Origin: Chloroflexota bacterium
Lineage (GTDB): Bacteria; Chloroflexota; Dormibacteria; Dormibacterales; Dormibacteraceae
Assembly (NCBI GenBank): GCA_005880175.1
Contig: VBJR01000155.1
Span: 16,395-41,886, forward strand
Length of the DNA: 25,492 nt
Reading direction: 5' to 3'
In this document: in pieces, positions 17,978 through 24,987 of the stretch
Numbering within the stretch: the stretch's first letter is position 1
Layout: each line of letters starts with the position of its first letter
The notes under the pieces: generated by a model
Told to the model about the DNA's origin: nothing
The model's input: the letters and a program-made list of their open reading frames with translations, nothing else
Databases searched by the model: none
Made by a program: the position numbers and the translations under genes

Positions 17978-20050
17978 CTACGAGACCGGCGCCCGCTGCC
18001 AGGCCTGGAGCGCCGGCTCGACCGGGGCCGGCAGCCGCAGCGCGAACGTGCTGCCCGCCCCCGGCTGGGACCATTCCAGCTCCAGCGAGCCCCCGCTCAG
18101 CTCGGCCAGCTGGCGGCTGACGGCGAGCCCCAGGCCCGCTCCCGCCGGCCCCTGGACGGACGGCTGGTCCACGCGGAAGAACGGCTCGAACAGCCGCTCC
18201 TGCTGGTCGGCCGCGATGCCCAGGCCCTGGTCCTCGACCCGGACCAGCACGTCGGCGCCGGCGTCGACCGTCAGGCGCACGGGCAGCTGGTTGCCGTACG
18301 TGATCGCGTTGCCGATCAGGTTGTCCAGGATGCGCAGCACCGACGTCCACGCCGCGTCCACCCAGACCGGCTCCGGGAGCGGCGCGGACCAGAGCTCGAC
18401 CCCCGCCTGCGCGGCCCGCGGCCGGGCCCGGTCCAGCGCCTCCGCGATCGCCTCCCGGAGGTCGAAGACGTGGCGCTCCACCGGGACGCGGCCGGCCTGG
18501 ATCTGCACCGCCCCGAGGATCTGCTCGATCATCGCGGACAGCTCGTCCGTCTTCTGGCAGAGGACGCCGACCACGCTCTGCCGAGTGGTGTCGGAGACGT
18601 CGAGCGTGCCGTCGGCCATCATCGACAGGTACCCGCGGACGACGGCCAGCGGCGTGCGCAGCTCGTGCGCCGCCATGTTCAGGAACTCGCTCTTGGCCTG
18701 GCCCAGGTTGCGCGCCACGGCCAGGTGCCGGGCCGAGCGCAGCGTCAGGGCGGTCAGCGACGTCAGCTGCTGCAGCGCCTCCAGCTCCCCGCGATCGAAC
18801 GGGCCGGCCGCGCCGCGGCTCAGGGCCATCACCCCGACGAGCTCGCCCCCGGCCAACAGCGGGCACTGCAGGACGTGGCGCGCGGCCCCGGTGCCCTCGG
18901 CGCCCGTGGACTGCTGGAACGCGTGGCCGGCCCGCAGCGTGTCGAGCAGTCCGGGCACGCCGGCCAGCGACATCATCCGGCCCGCGGGCCCCGGCTCGGC
19001 GCTCGCGCTCCAGTCGGCCTCCACGATCAGCCGGTCGCCGTCGATGCGGCCGATCGAGCCGCGCTCGGCGCCGACCGCCTGCACCGCCCGGGCCAGCAGC
19101 CGCCGGGTGACCTCGTCGAGCTCGACCTCGAACCCGACGTCCTTGGCCGCCTCCACCGCCAGGCGGAGCTGGCGGGCCGTCTCGGCCGCGCTGCGCCGTT
19201 CACGCTCCAGCTCCGCGGCGTGCCGCCGCGTGTCGATCGCGACGCCGGCCAGCTCGGCGACGGCCTCGAGCAGGAGCACCTCGCGCCGCGTGAACCGGCC
19301 GTGGCGGCGCCCGGCGACCAGAACGCCCCACGGCTGCCCCGCCGCGTCGATCCGGGCCAGGGCGACGCGGCCGGACGCGTCCGTGACGGTCCGCCGCGCG
19401 CTCCGGACCGCCCGCCCCAGCAGGCCGGTGCCGCCGGCGTCCGCGGGATCCTCCAGGCGCGGGCCGGGCACCGGGCTCGCGCCCGCGGCCGCCACGACGC
19501 GGGTCCCGGCGTCGCCCAGCTCCAGCGCCGCCGCCCCGAGATCGTCCCCGGCCCCCTGCCGGCCCAGGATCTCGACGGTCGCCAGCAGCAGCTCGTCGAG
19601 CATCGCGGGCGGGTCGGACGAGCCGGACACCAGCGCGGACGCCCGCCGGATGAGGTGGATCTGGCGGTCGAGGGCGGCCAGGCTGTCGCGCAGCGTCGTG
19701 CCGCCGACGTGGCTGGCGACCCCTGCCACGATCGACCCGGCGGCGATCGCGAGGGCGTTCAGGGGGAGCACGACGCCGGCCAGCGCGCCGGCCACGCCGA
19801 CGCCGGCGCTGAGCAGCCACACCGGCACCGCCCAGCGCAGGCGGAGGGCCCAGCCGGCCACGGCGGCCCCCACGATCACGATCGCCGTCGGGTTGCCCAT
19901 CGCGTTCGCATCCGGGCTGCGCAGGTCGAACGCGAGGACGAGGCCGATGCCCGCGACCAGGAGGACCCCGACGAGCGGCTCGGCCCAGCCGCCGGCCGGC
20001 GCCTTGGGCAGCAGCGCCACCGGCCATGTCCGCCGGGCGCTGTCACTCAC
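17978..20050 (-). CDS. GAF-GAF sensor histidine kinase
   Basis: A 690-residue membrane histidine kinase. Four hydrophobic helices fill about residues 24-115. Two GAF-like sensor domains follow (about 134-280 and 298-445; IHLIRRASALVSGSSDPPAMLDE opens the first). The HisKA helix has the H-box AAHELRTPLAVVRGY with phospho-acceptor His462. The HATPase domain shows N-box NLIGNAITYG, G1 VEDQGLGIA, F-box FEPFFRVDQ and G2 GAGLGLAVSRQL. The H-box keeps Thr in HELRT, the position needed for phosphatase activity in HisKA kinases, so it should be bifunctional. The GTG start overlaps the upstream kinase stop by eight bases (GTGAGTGA), so it is the third gene of a receiver-kinase-kinase operon. The ligand is unknown; GAF domains commonly bind small molecules or haem. 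Confidence 0.92.
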   Translation of the reverse strand: MSDSARRTWPVALLPKAPAGGWAEPLVGVLLVAGIGLVLAFDLRSPDANAMGNPTAIVIVGAAVAGWALRLRWAVPVWLLSAGVGVAGALAGVVLPLNALAIAAGSIVAGVASHVGGTTLRDSLAALDRQIHLIRRASALVSGSSDPPAMLDELLLATVEILGRQGAGDDLGAAALELGDAGTRVVAAAGASPVPGPRLEDPADAGGTGLLGRAVRSARRTVTDASGRVALARIDAAGQPWGVLVAGRRHGRFTRREVLLLEAVAELAGVAIDTRRHAAELERERRSAAETARQLRLAVEAAKDVGFEVELDEVTRRLLARAVQAVGAERGSIGRIDGDRLIVEADWSASAEPGPAGRMMSLAGVPGLLDTLRAGHAFQQSTGAEGTGAARHVLQCPLLAGGELVGVMALSRGAAGPFDRGELEALQQLTSLTALTLRSARHLAVARNLGQAKSEFLNMAAHELRTPLAVVRGYLSMMADGTLDVSDTTRQSVVGVLCQKTDELSAMIEQILGAVQIQAGRVPVERHVFDLREAIAEALDRARPRAAQAGVELWSAPLPEPVWVDAAWTSVLRILDNLIGNAITYGNQLPVRLTVDAGADVLVRVEDQGLGIAADQQERLFEPFFRVDQPSVQGPAGAGLGLAVSRQLAELSGGSLELEWSQPGAGSTFALRLPAPVEPALQAWQRAPVS

Positions 20051-21884
20051 CGCTGACCGCCTCCGCGCCGGTGGCCGGCACCGCCGGTCCGGCCGCCCCG
20101 TCGCCCGGCTGGCGCCGGGGCAGCGTCAGCACGAACGTGCTGCCGAGGCCCGGCCGCGACTCCACGGCGATGTCGCCGCCGTGCAGCCGGGCCAGCTCGC
20201 GGGCCAGGTACAGGCCGAGCCCGATGCCGGGGATGTGCCTGGTCGCCTCCGACGAGATGCGCCCGAACCGGCTGAACAGGCGCTCCTGGTCCTCGGGCGC
20301 GATGCCCACGCCGTGGTCGCGGACGGCGATCCGCACGGACTCACCGGTCCCCGTCACCCGGCACTCCACCTCGCCGCCGGCCGGCGAGTACTTGATCGCG
20401 TTGTCCACGAGGTTGGTCAGGATCGTCTGGATCCGCGCCGCGTCCACGGCCGCCACCAGCGGCTCGCCGTCCACCCGCAGGCGCAGCGGATGGGCGTCGT
20501 CGGCCAGGAGCCGCATCACCTCGACGGCGCGCTCGGCGATGCCCCTGACGTCCGCGTCGCGCACCTCGAGCCGGAGCCGCCCCTCCTCCAGGCGCGCCGC
20601 CTCCAGCATCTGCTCGATCAGCGCGTTCATCTCCGCCGCCTTGGCGGACATCACCCTGACCGCCCGCAGGCCGGCCGGGTTGAGCGGGCCCAGCGTCCCC
20701 CGCTCGAGCATCGACATGTAGCCCCGGATGATCGCGACCGGGCCCCGCAGCTCGTGCGACGCCAGGTTCAGGAACTGGCCTTTCGCCCGCTCCATGGCCG
20801 CCAGCCGCTCGGTCGTCCGGATCCGCTCCAGCGTGGCGGCCAGGGCCGACGCGTAGCCGCGGAGCTGCGCGGCCTCGTGGGCCGCGAACACCGGGGTGAA
20901 CGGGCCGGGCAGGGTGCCCAGCAGGCCGGCCCCGCCGTCCATCGGCAGCGCGACCAGGATGCTGGGCGCCCGGACGACGCGCCGCCGCGCGAACGTCTCC
21001 ACGAGCGGGTCGTCCCGCCACGCCGCCGAGGCCGCCGCGACCAGGTCGGGGGCCATCCCGAGCGCGGCCAGCGGCTCCCCGTCGCGGTCGAGCACGAACG
21101 CGGCGTCCGCGCCGACCAGGCGGGCCGCCCAGCGCACGGCGCGGCCGGCGGCCGTCGCCCGGTCCGGGCTGAAGACGAGCAGGTCCTTCATCGCCAGCTG
21201 CAGCTCGTCGCTGTCGCCGTTCCGCCACCGTCGCAGCAGCTCCCCGGGCTGCGACAGGCTCCCGAACAGGATCGGCACCATGGCGAGGGCGGCGAGCTGC
21301 GTCACGAGCACGGCGGTCGGGCTCTGCAGGCGGTTGCCGGCGACGGTGCCGACCAGCAGGATCGCGATCAGGACCGCGAAGGAGACGCTCAGCCCGCGCA
21401 GCCGGGCCCGCTGGACCGGCGGGCGGCTGCGCGACGCCAGCCAGAACCGGACGATCGGCTCCCCGACCAGGCCGACCCAGGTCAGGATCACGGCGTCGGC
21501 GACCAGGCCCTGGAGGGGGCCGGGGAGCCGGGAGTGGGGGGGCAGGCCGGCCGCCAGCGTGAGCGCCATGGCGCCCGCGGCGGCGGCGGTGGCGGCCGCC
21601 AGGCGCCAGCGGCGCAGGGGGACGAAGCAGGTCCGGAAGAGGAGGATGCAGTACCCGGAGCCGAGGAAGGCCAGCACCGTCACCTCCAGGACCACCGGGT
21701 TGGGGGTGCCGAGGGCGGCCTGCGCCCGGCCCAGGGCCGGGACGAGCGAGAAGAGGACCAGGCTGGCCGCGAGGTAGGCCCGGGCGCGCTCGCGATGGAG
21801 CAGGAACTCGACGGTCGCCGAGAGGCCGAGGAGGACGAAGGCGGCGGCCACCGCGTCCTGGACGACGGCGAGGAGACCGCTCAT
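20043..21884 (-). CDS. 7TM sensor histidine kinase with HELRG H-box
   Basis: A 613-residue membrane histidine kinase. About seven hydrophobic helices fill residues 5-210, followed by a GAF-like linker region (DRATAAGRAVRWAARLVGADAAFVLD), a coiled segment and a HisKA helix with His377 in LASHELRGPVAIIRGYM. The HATPase domain is complete: N-box NLVDNAIKYSP, G1 VRDHGVGIAPED, F-box RLFSRFGR, G2 GIGLGLYLAREL. The usual Thr or Asn four residues after the His is Gly (HELRG). In HisKA kinases that residue is needed for phosphatase activity on the receiver, so this kinase may lack it (inference from family knowledge). The ATG overlaps the receiver gene stop (ATGA), and its own stop overlaps the next kinase. 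The frame is open upstream to 22358, but that part overlaps the receiver and is a shadow. Confidence 0.92.
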   Translation of the reverse strand: MSGLLAVVQDAVAAAFVLLGLSATVEFLLHRERARAYLAASLVLFSLVPALGRAQAALGTPNPVVLEVTVLAFLGSGYCILLFRTCFVPLRRWRLAAATAAAAGAMALTLAAGLPPHSRLPGPLQGLVADAVILTWVGLVGEPIVRFWLASRSRPPVQRARLRGLSVSFAVLIAILLVGTVAGNRLQSPTAVLVTQLAALAMVPILFGSLSQPGELLRRWRNGDSDELQLAMKDLLVFSPDRATAAGRAVRWAARLVGADAAFVLDRDGEPLAALGMAPDLVAAASAAWRDDPLVETFARRRVVRAPSILVALPMDGGAGLLGTLPGPFTPVFAAHEAAQLRGYASALAATLERIRTTERLAAMERAKGQFLNLASHELRGPVAIIRGYMSMLERGTLGPLNPAGLRAVRVMSAKAAEMNALIEQMLEAARLEEGRLRLEVRDADVRGIAERAVEVMRLLADDAHPLRLRVDGEPLVAAVDAARIQTILTNLVDNAIKYSPAGGEVECRVTGTGESVRIAVRDHGVGIAPEDQERLFSRFGRISSEATRHIPGIGLGLYLARELARLHGGDIAVESRPGLGSTFVLTLPRRQPGDGAAGPAVPATGAEAVSGE

Positions 21885-22372
21885 CGCCCTCCGGCGCGCC
21901 GGAGCCAGTCCGGGATGGACCGGGACACCACGTCCGGGGTCACCCGGGACTTGACGAAGTAGTCGAGCGCCCCGAGTGCGAGACCGCGGTCCACCATCGC
22001 CGGCTCGCCGTAGTTCGACAGGATCACGACGGGCGGCGTCCCGTTGGCGCCGGCGCGCAGCTGCTCCAGCAGGGAGAAGCCGTCGCGGCCGGGCAGCAGG
22101 ACGTCGAGCAGCACGAGGGCCGGCGGGCAGCGCTCGATCGCGGCGAGCGCGTCGTCCGCGGAGGCCGCCACCCGGACCCGGTAGCCGTCCACCTCGAGCT
22201 GGATGCGGTACATCTCGGCCATCGCCGCGTCGTCCTCGACGATCAGCACGTCGACCAGCCCCCCGGCCGCCGGGACCCGGTCGGGCAGCGGGTGGCGCCA
22301 CGACGCCGGCAGGCCGCGGACCGGCGGCGAGCCGGCCCGCGAGGCGAGGACCAGCCACCGGCCGTCGAGCAT
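21881..22372 (-). CDS. Single-domain response regulator with N-terminal extension
   Basis: A CheY-like receiver with no output domain, first gene of the kinase operon. VLIVEDD gives acidic pocket Asp47/Asp48. The phospho-acceptor is Asp90 in LVLLDVLLPGRDG. Ser119 (VVILSNYG) and Lys141 (DYFVKSRV) complete the switch. The start is debatable. ATG 22372 gives 163 residues with a 40-residue extension (MLDGRWLVLASRAGS...) whose codons all end in G or C. A GTG at 22249 would give a bare 122-residue receiver. An ATG at 22447 adds codons with poorer bias. I chose 22372 on codon bias. Its stop overlaps the ATG of the 7TM kinase (ATGA), which makes that kinase its likely partner. Without an output domain it must act through protein contacts or phosphotransfer. 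Confidence 0.85.
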   Translation of the reverse strand: MLDGRWLVLASRAGSPPVRGLPASWRHPLPDRVPAAGGLVDVLIVEDDAAMAEMYRIQLEVDGYRVRVAASADDALAAIERCPPALVLLDVLLPGRDGFSLLEQLRAGANGTPPVVILSNYGEPAMVDRGLALGALDYFVKSRVTPDVVSRSIPDWLRRAGGR

Positions 22373-22452
22373 CGGTCCCACGTGGAACACGCGCGGCCCC
22401 GAACGCGTGCGAAACCCCCGGCCGGCGTGCGCCGCCCTGCCCGTCATGCGTG

Positions 22453-22458
22453 TAGTCT
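22453..22458 (+). promoter_or_regulatory. Leaderless-type -10 element of the plus-strand receiver
   Basis: TAGTCT, seven bases, then GTG at 22466, with no Shine-Dalgarno sequence. It lies in the 93-base gap between the two divergent receiver genes. Confidence 0.5.
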
Positions 22459-22465
22459 CGCAGCG

Positions 22466-22879
22466 GTGGTTGACGCCGCGCAGCACGAACCTGACGAGAT
22501 CACCGTCCTGCTGGTCGAGGACGACGAGACGTTCGCGGACATGTACCGGCTCCGGCTGGAGATCGACGGCTACCGCGTGGTCCATGCGCGCGACGGCCTG
22601 TCGGCCCTCGACGTGGCGCGCACGGCGGACCCCGACCTGATCTTCCTGGACATCCGGCTGCCGCAGGTGGACGGCCTGACGGTGCTGGAGTCGCTGCGCG
22701 CCGGCGCCGAGACGCGGCACATCCCGGTCGTGATCCTCTCCGCCTACGGCGAGGACGACCTCCGCGAGCGGGGCCTGCGCCTCGGCGCGCTGGAGTACCT
22801 GGTCAAGTCGCACGTGGTGCCCGACGAGGTCTCGCAGGCGATCCCCGGCTGGACCGCCGGCGTCCCCCGCCCCGTCTGA
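22466..22879 (+). CDS. Single-domain response regulator, paralog of the operon receiver
   Basis: A 137-residue CheY-like receiver. It shows VLLVEDDE (Asp19, Asp20), phospho-acceptor Asp62 in LIFLDIRLPQVDG, Ser92 in VVILSAYGED and Lys114 in LEYLVKSHVVPDEV. The final helix GALEYLVKSHVVPDEVSQAI closely matches GALDYFVKSRVTPDVVSRSI of the divergent receiver, so the two are duplicates. No DNA-binding or enzymatic output domain is attached. The GTG start is the only candidate right behind a TAGTCT -10; the frame is open further upstream, but that part overlaps the divergent gene. It converges with the MerR-PAS gene with only four bases between stops. It may compete with or relay from the kinases of the neighbouring operon (inference). 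Confidence 0.88.
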   Translation: MVDAAQHEPDEITVLLVEDDETFADMYRLRLEIDGYRVVHARDGLSALDVARTADPDLIFLDIRLPQVDGLTVLESLRAGAETRHIPVVILSAYGEDDLRERGLRLGALEYLVKSHVVPDEVSQAIPGWTAGVPRPV

Positions 22880-22883
22880 CCCG

Positions 22884-23534
22884 TCAGTCGTCGTCGCGGG
22901 GCTCGGGGGCCACGTCGTGGCCGATCAGCAGGAGCACCGGGTGCTCCCCGTGGGTGACCGGCCAGCAGTCGATCGAGAACATCGCCCCGCGCCCCGGCGC
23001 CCGGATGTTGAGCTCCCAGCCGCGTCGCTGGCGCAGCGGCGACTCGTACAGCTTCACGGCCTTCGCGCGGTCGAACGCGTCCACGTAGTCGGCGAACGAC
23101 GCCCCGCGGAGCTGGCGGGGAAGCACGCCGGACAGCCGCACGAACACGGTGTTCGCGTGCACGATGCGGCCGCGCGCGTCGATGACCAGCACGATCTCCG
23201 ACACCAGGTCCACCGCCAGGCGCAGGGGGTCGGCGGCCCGCGCGGCGGCGGGGGCGGACGCCGCGTCGGGCTCGTCGAGCGCGACCAGCCCCTGGGCCGC
23301 CATCGTCGCCACCCGCATCGACAGCCGGTGCACGCGGGACTCGTGCTTGACCTGGCGGAGCACCTCGATGTCGTCCGCCGTGTATCGCCGCTGACCCGTC
23401 GGTGAGCGCATGGGCGACACGATCCGGTAGCGGCGCTCCCACGCCCGCACCGTGTGTGTGGACACGCCGATCATCGCGGCCGCCTCCCCGATCGAGAACG
23501 TGATCTCGGCCACTGGCTCGGCTGGCACCGCCAT
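22884..23534 (-). CDS. MerR-type regulator fused to a PAS domain
   Basis: A 216-residue one-component regulator. Residues 12-75 are a MerR winged HTH: FSIGEAAAMIGVSTHTVRAWERRYRIVSPMRS, then the wing GQRRYTADDIEVLRQVK. This RYRI...RS/GQRRY type is that of the CarA/CarH/LitR branch. Where those carry a cobalamin-binding domain, this protein has a PAS domain at about 103-210 (LAVDLVSEIVLVIDARGRIVHANTVFVRLSG, and the closing strand VLLLIGHDV). PAS domains sense light, redox, oxygen or small ligands; no conserved Cys or His marks the ligand here. The ATG at 23534 has GGAG six bases upstream; an in-frame GTG at 23546 with GAGGTGA ahead is the alternative. It sits between the receiver and the degenerate GGDEF gene, divergent from the latter, and may control the shared 242-base region. 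Confidence 0.88.
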   Translation of the reverse strand: MAVPAEPVAEITFSIGEAAAMIGVSTHTVRAWERRYRIVSPMRSPTGQRRYTADDIEVLRQVKHESRVHRLSMRVATMAAQGLVALDEPDAASAPAAARAADPLRLAVDLVSEIVLVIDARGRIVHANTVFVRLSGVLPRQLRGASFADYVDAFDRAKAVKLYESPLRQRRGWELNIRAPGRGAMFSIDCWPVTHGEHPVLLLIGHDVAPEPRDDD

Positions 23535-23572
23535 GCTCTTCTCCACTGTCCGTTCACCTCACGCTCACAGCC

Positions 23573-23602
23573 AACGTATGCGTGGAGCGACCGCGGGCGC
23601 AA
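23573..23602 (-). promoter_or_regulatory. Candidate promoter of the MerR-PAS gene
   Basis: On the minus strand TTGCGC (plus 23597-23602), an 18-base spacer and TACGTT (plus 23573-23578) lead into the gene about 40 bases further on. MerR proteins often act on 18-19-base spacers, so autoregulation is possible. Confidence 0.35.
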
Positions 23603-23693
23603 CCCCGCTACTCGTGAGCGCGGCCGCCGGCGAGACGGCCGATCGCGCTGAACTTCTCAGCGGCGCGCGAGCAGTGACCCTGGCATCGCATGC

Positions 23694-23722
23694 TTGACAG
23701 CCGGGGGCCGCCGGCGCAGCAT
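23694..23722 (+). promoter_or_regulatory. Candidate promoter of the degenerate GGDEF gene
   Basis: A perfect -35 TTGACA (23694-23699), a 17-base spacer and CAGCAT (23717-23722) as a weak -10. GCCGGCGCA is repeated directly at 23710-23718 and 23724-23732, flanking and overlapping the -10. The gene starts 54 bases downstream. Confidence 0.45.
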
Positions 23723-23776
23723 AGCCGGCGCATCACGGACGCCTGCCGCAGCGAGCCGTGACAGGAGGTTACAAGC

Positions 23777-24445
23777 ATGGCAACGGTTGGAACGCGTGCA
23801 CGTCTGCGCACACGGATGGCGGCGCTCGTGGCCTGGATCGCCGGCGAGGCCTCGCCGGGCGCGGCCAGCCGGCCGGCCGCGGAGTCGTCGTCGCGATCCG
23901 AGTTCTCGGTGTGGAGCAGCGACGCGCTGGCCTGCGAGCGCGACGCCGGCGGCAGGCGCGCCGAGTGGGAGCTGGCGCGCGCGGCCGAGTACGGGCGCGA
24001 GGTCGCCCTGGCGCTGGTCGGCGTGGACTTCCCGGCGCAGGACGCCGACGCGCATCTCGAGCACGCGCTTATGCGCCGCCTGGACGACGTGATCCTGCGC
24101 TGCGTGACGCGCTTCGACGTCCTCAGCGAGTACGGCCGGCACGAGCGCCTGCTGGTCCTGCCGGAGGAGTCGGCGGCCCGCCTCGCCAGTGGGGCCGCCG
24201 AGATCTGCGAGCTGGCCACCCGGGCGGTCGGACGGCCGGTGCGGATGGCGCTGGCCGGCTTCCCGGCCCAGGGCCCGACGCTCCGAGCGCTCCTGACGGA
24301 GCTGGAGATCGACCTGGCCGAGTGCCGGGCCCACGGCGCCAGCGTGCTGGTCGCCGGCGCCGCGACGCGGCCGCTGGCCGCCGCCATCACCACCATCAGC
24401 CTTCGCCCGCTGTCCCACGAGCCGCGCCCGACGGCGCAGCGCTAG
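23777..24445 (+). CDS. Degenerate GGDEF-domain protein
   Basis: A 222-residue protein whose central part reads as a GGDEF fold without the catalytic signature. EYGREVALALVGVDF (71-85) fits the first strand. RFDVLSEYGRHERLLVLPE (about 112-130) aligns with the R-x-D-x-(V/L)-x-R-(Y/L)-GGDEF-(A)-(L)-(L)-P segment, with GRHER (120-124) in place of GGDEF. RMALAGFPAQGPTLRALLTELEIDLAECRAHG fits the SIGVA...LL..AD.ALY.AK.G end. It should not make cyclic di-GMP; it may bind it, GTP or a partner (inference). The N-terminal 40 residues are Arg/Ala-rich with a short hydrophobic stretch (MAALVAWIAG). The ATG has AGGAGG eight bases upstream. It converges with the Pro-rich membrane protein gene, and the two stop codons share CTAG. 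Confidence 0.72.
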   Translation: MATVGTRARLRTRMAALVAWIAGEASPGAASRPAAESSSRSEFSVWSSDALACERDAGGRRAEWELARAAEYGREVALALVGVDFPAQDADAHLEHALMRRLDDVILRCVTRFDVLSEYGRHERLLVLPEESAARLASGAAEICELATRAVGRPVRMALAGFPAQGPTLRALLTELEIDLAECRAHGASVLVAGAATRPLAAAITTISLRPLSHEPRPTAQR

Positions 24446-24987
24446 AGGCAGAGCGGGAGGATGGGGAGGCAGAGCACCGGCGACGGCGCGGGTGCCGGTG
24501 GCGGGCCGCTGGGCCCGGTCGAGGGCGTGGGCGCCGGCGTCGGCGGAACCGGCGTGGCCGTGGGCGTGGGGGCCGGGGCCGGGGCCGGGGCCGTGCCGGA
24601 CGGCTTCGGCGTGGGCGCCGACGCCGCGCGGGCCGGCGTCGGAGGCGGCGCCGTGCGCGGCGGCGCCGGGGTCAGGGGCGACGCCGTGACGAGCGCCGGC
24701 TCCGGGCCCAGCGTCGGCGTCACGCGGACGGCCGGAGCGAGGCGGAGCCGCGCCCCCGCCGGATGCGACGGGTGGGCCGGGAGCAGCAGGTACGCGACGG
24801 CCAGGGTGACCAGCATCGCGGCGCCCACCACGCCGAGGGGCCGCCAGGCCCGCCGCGGGCGGTCCTGCCGATGGCGTGGCCGGAAGTGCCGGGGCAGGCG
24901 CTCGGGCACCCACGCGTCCAGCTCCGAACGGATGGCGTCGTGCCAGGGAAAGTCACGCGGCGCGCTGCCCCGGTTGTCAGTTCGCAC
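24442..24987 (-). CDS. Single-pass Pro-rich membrane protein coupled to the sigma factor
   Basis: A 181-residue protein. A charged cytoplasmic N-terminus (about 1-49, DFPWHDAIRSELDAWVPERLPRHF then Arg-rich) is followed by one membrane helix (GVVGAAMLVTLAVAYLLLP, about 52-70). Beyond it lies an outside region of about 110 residues rich in Pro, Thr, Ala and Ser, ending in an odd hydrophobic Cys-containing tail (SPVLCLPILPLCL). The GTG start overlaps the sigma factor stop by 11 bases. A small membrane protein right after an ECF sigma gene is the usual place of an anti-sigma factor. The N-terminal part is short and lacks the zinc-binding HxxxCxxC motif of ZAS anti-sigma proteins, so that role is inference only. 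No family is recognised. Confidence 0.7.
   Translation of the reverse strand: MRTDNRGSAPRDFPWHDAIRSELDAWVPERLPRHFRPRHRQDRPRRAWRPLGVVGAAMLVTLAVAYLLLPAHPSHPAGARLRLAPAVRVTPTLGPEPALVTASPLTPAPPRTAPPPTPARAASAPTPKPSGTAPAPAPAPTPTATPVPPTPAPTPSTGPSGPPPAPAPSPVLCLPILPLCL

Noticed and set aside
17955..21962. Plus-strand 1335-residue open frame opposite the two histidine kinases
   Set aside because: Shadow frame with Ser/Arg/Pro-rich composition and no domain; the kinases have all their motifs.
24442..24987. Pro/Thr-rich protein as a cell-wall-anchored or collagen-like protein
   Set aside because: No LPxTG motif or Gly-x-y repeats; the reading is a membrane helix with a low-complexity stalk.
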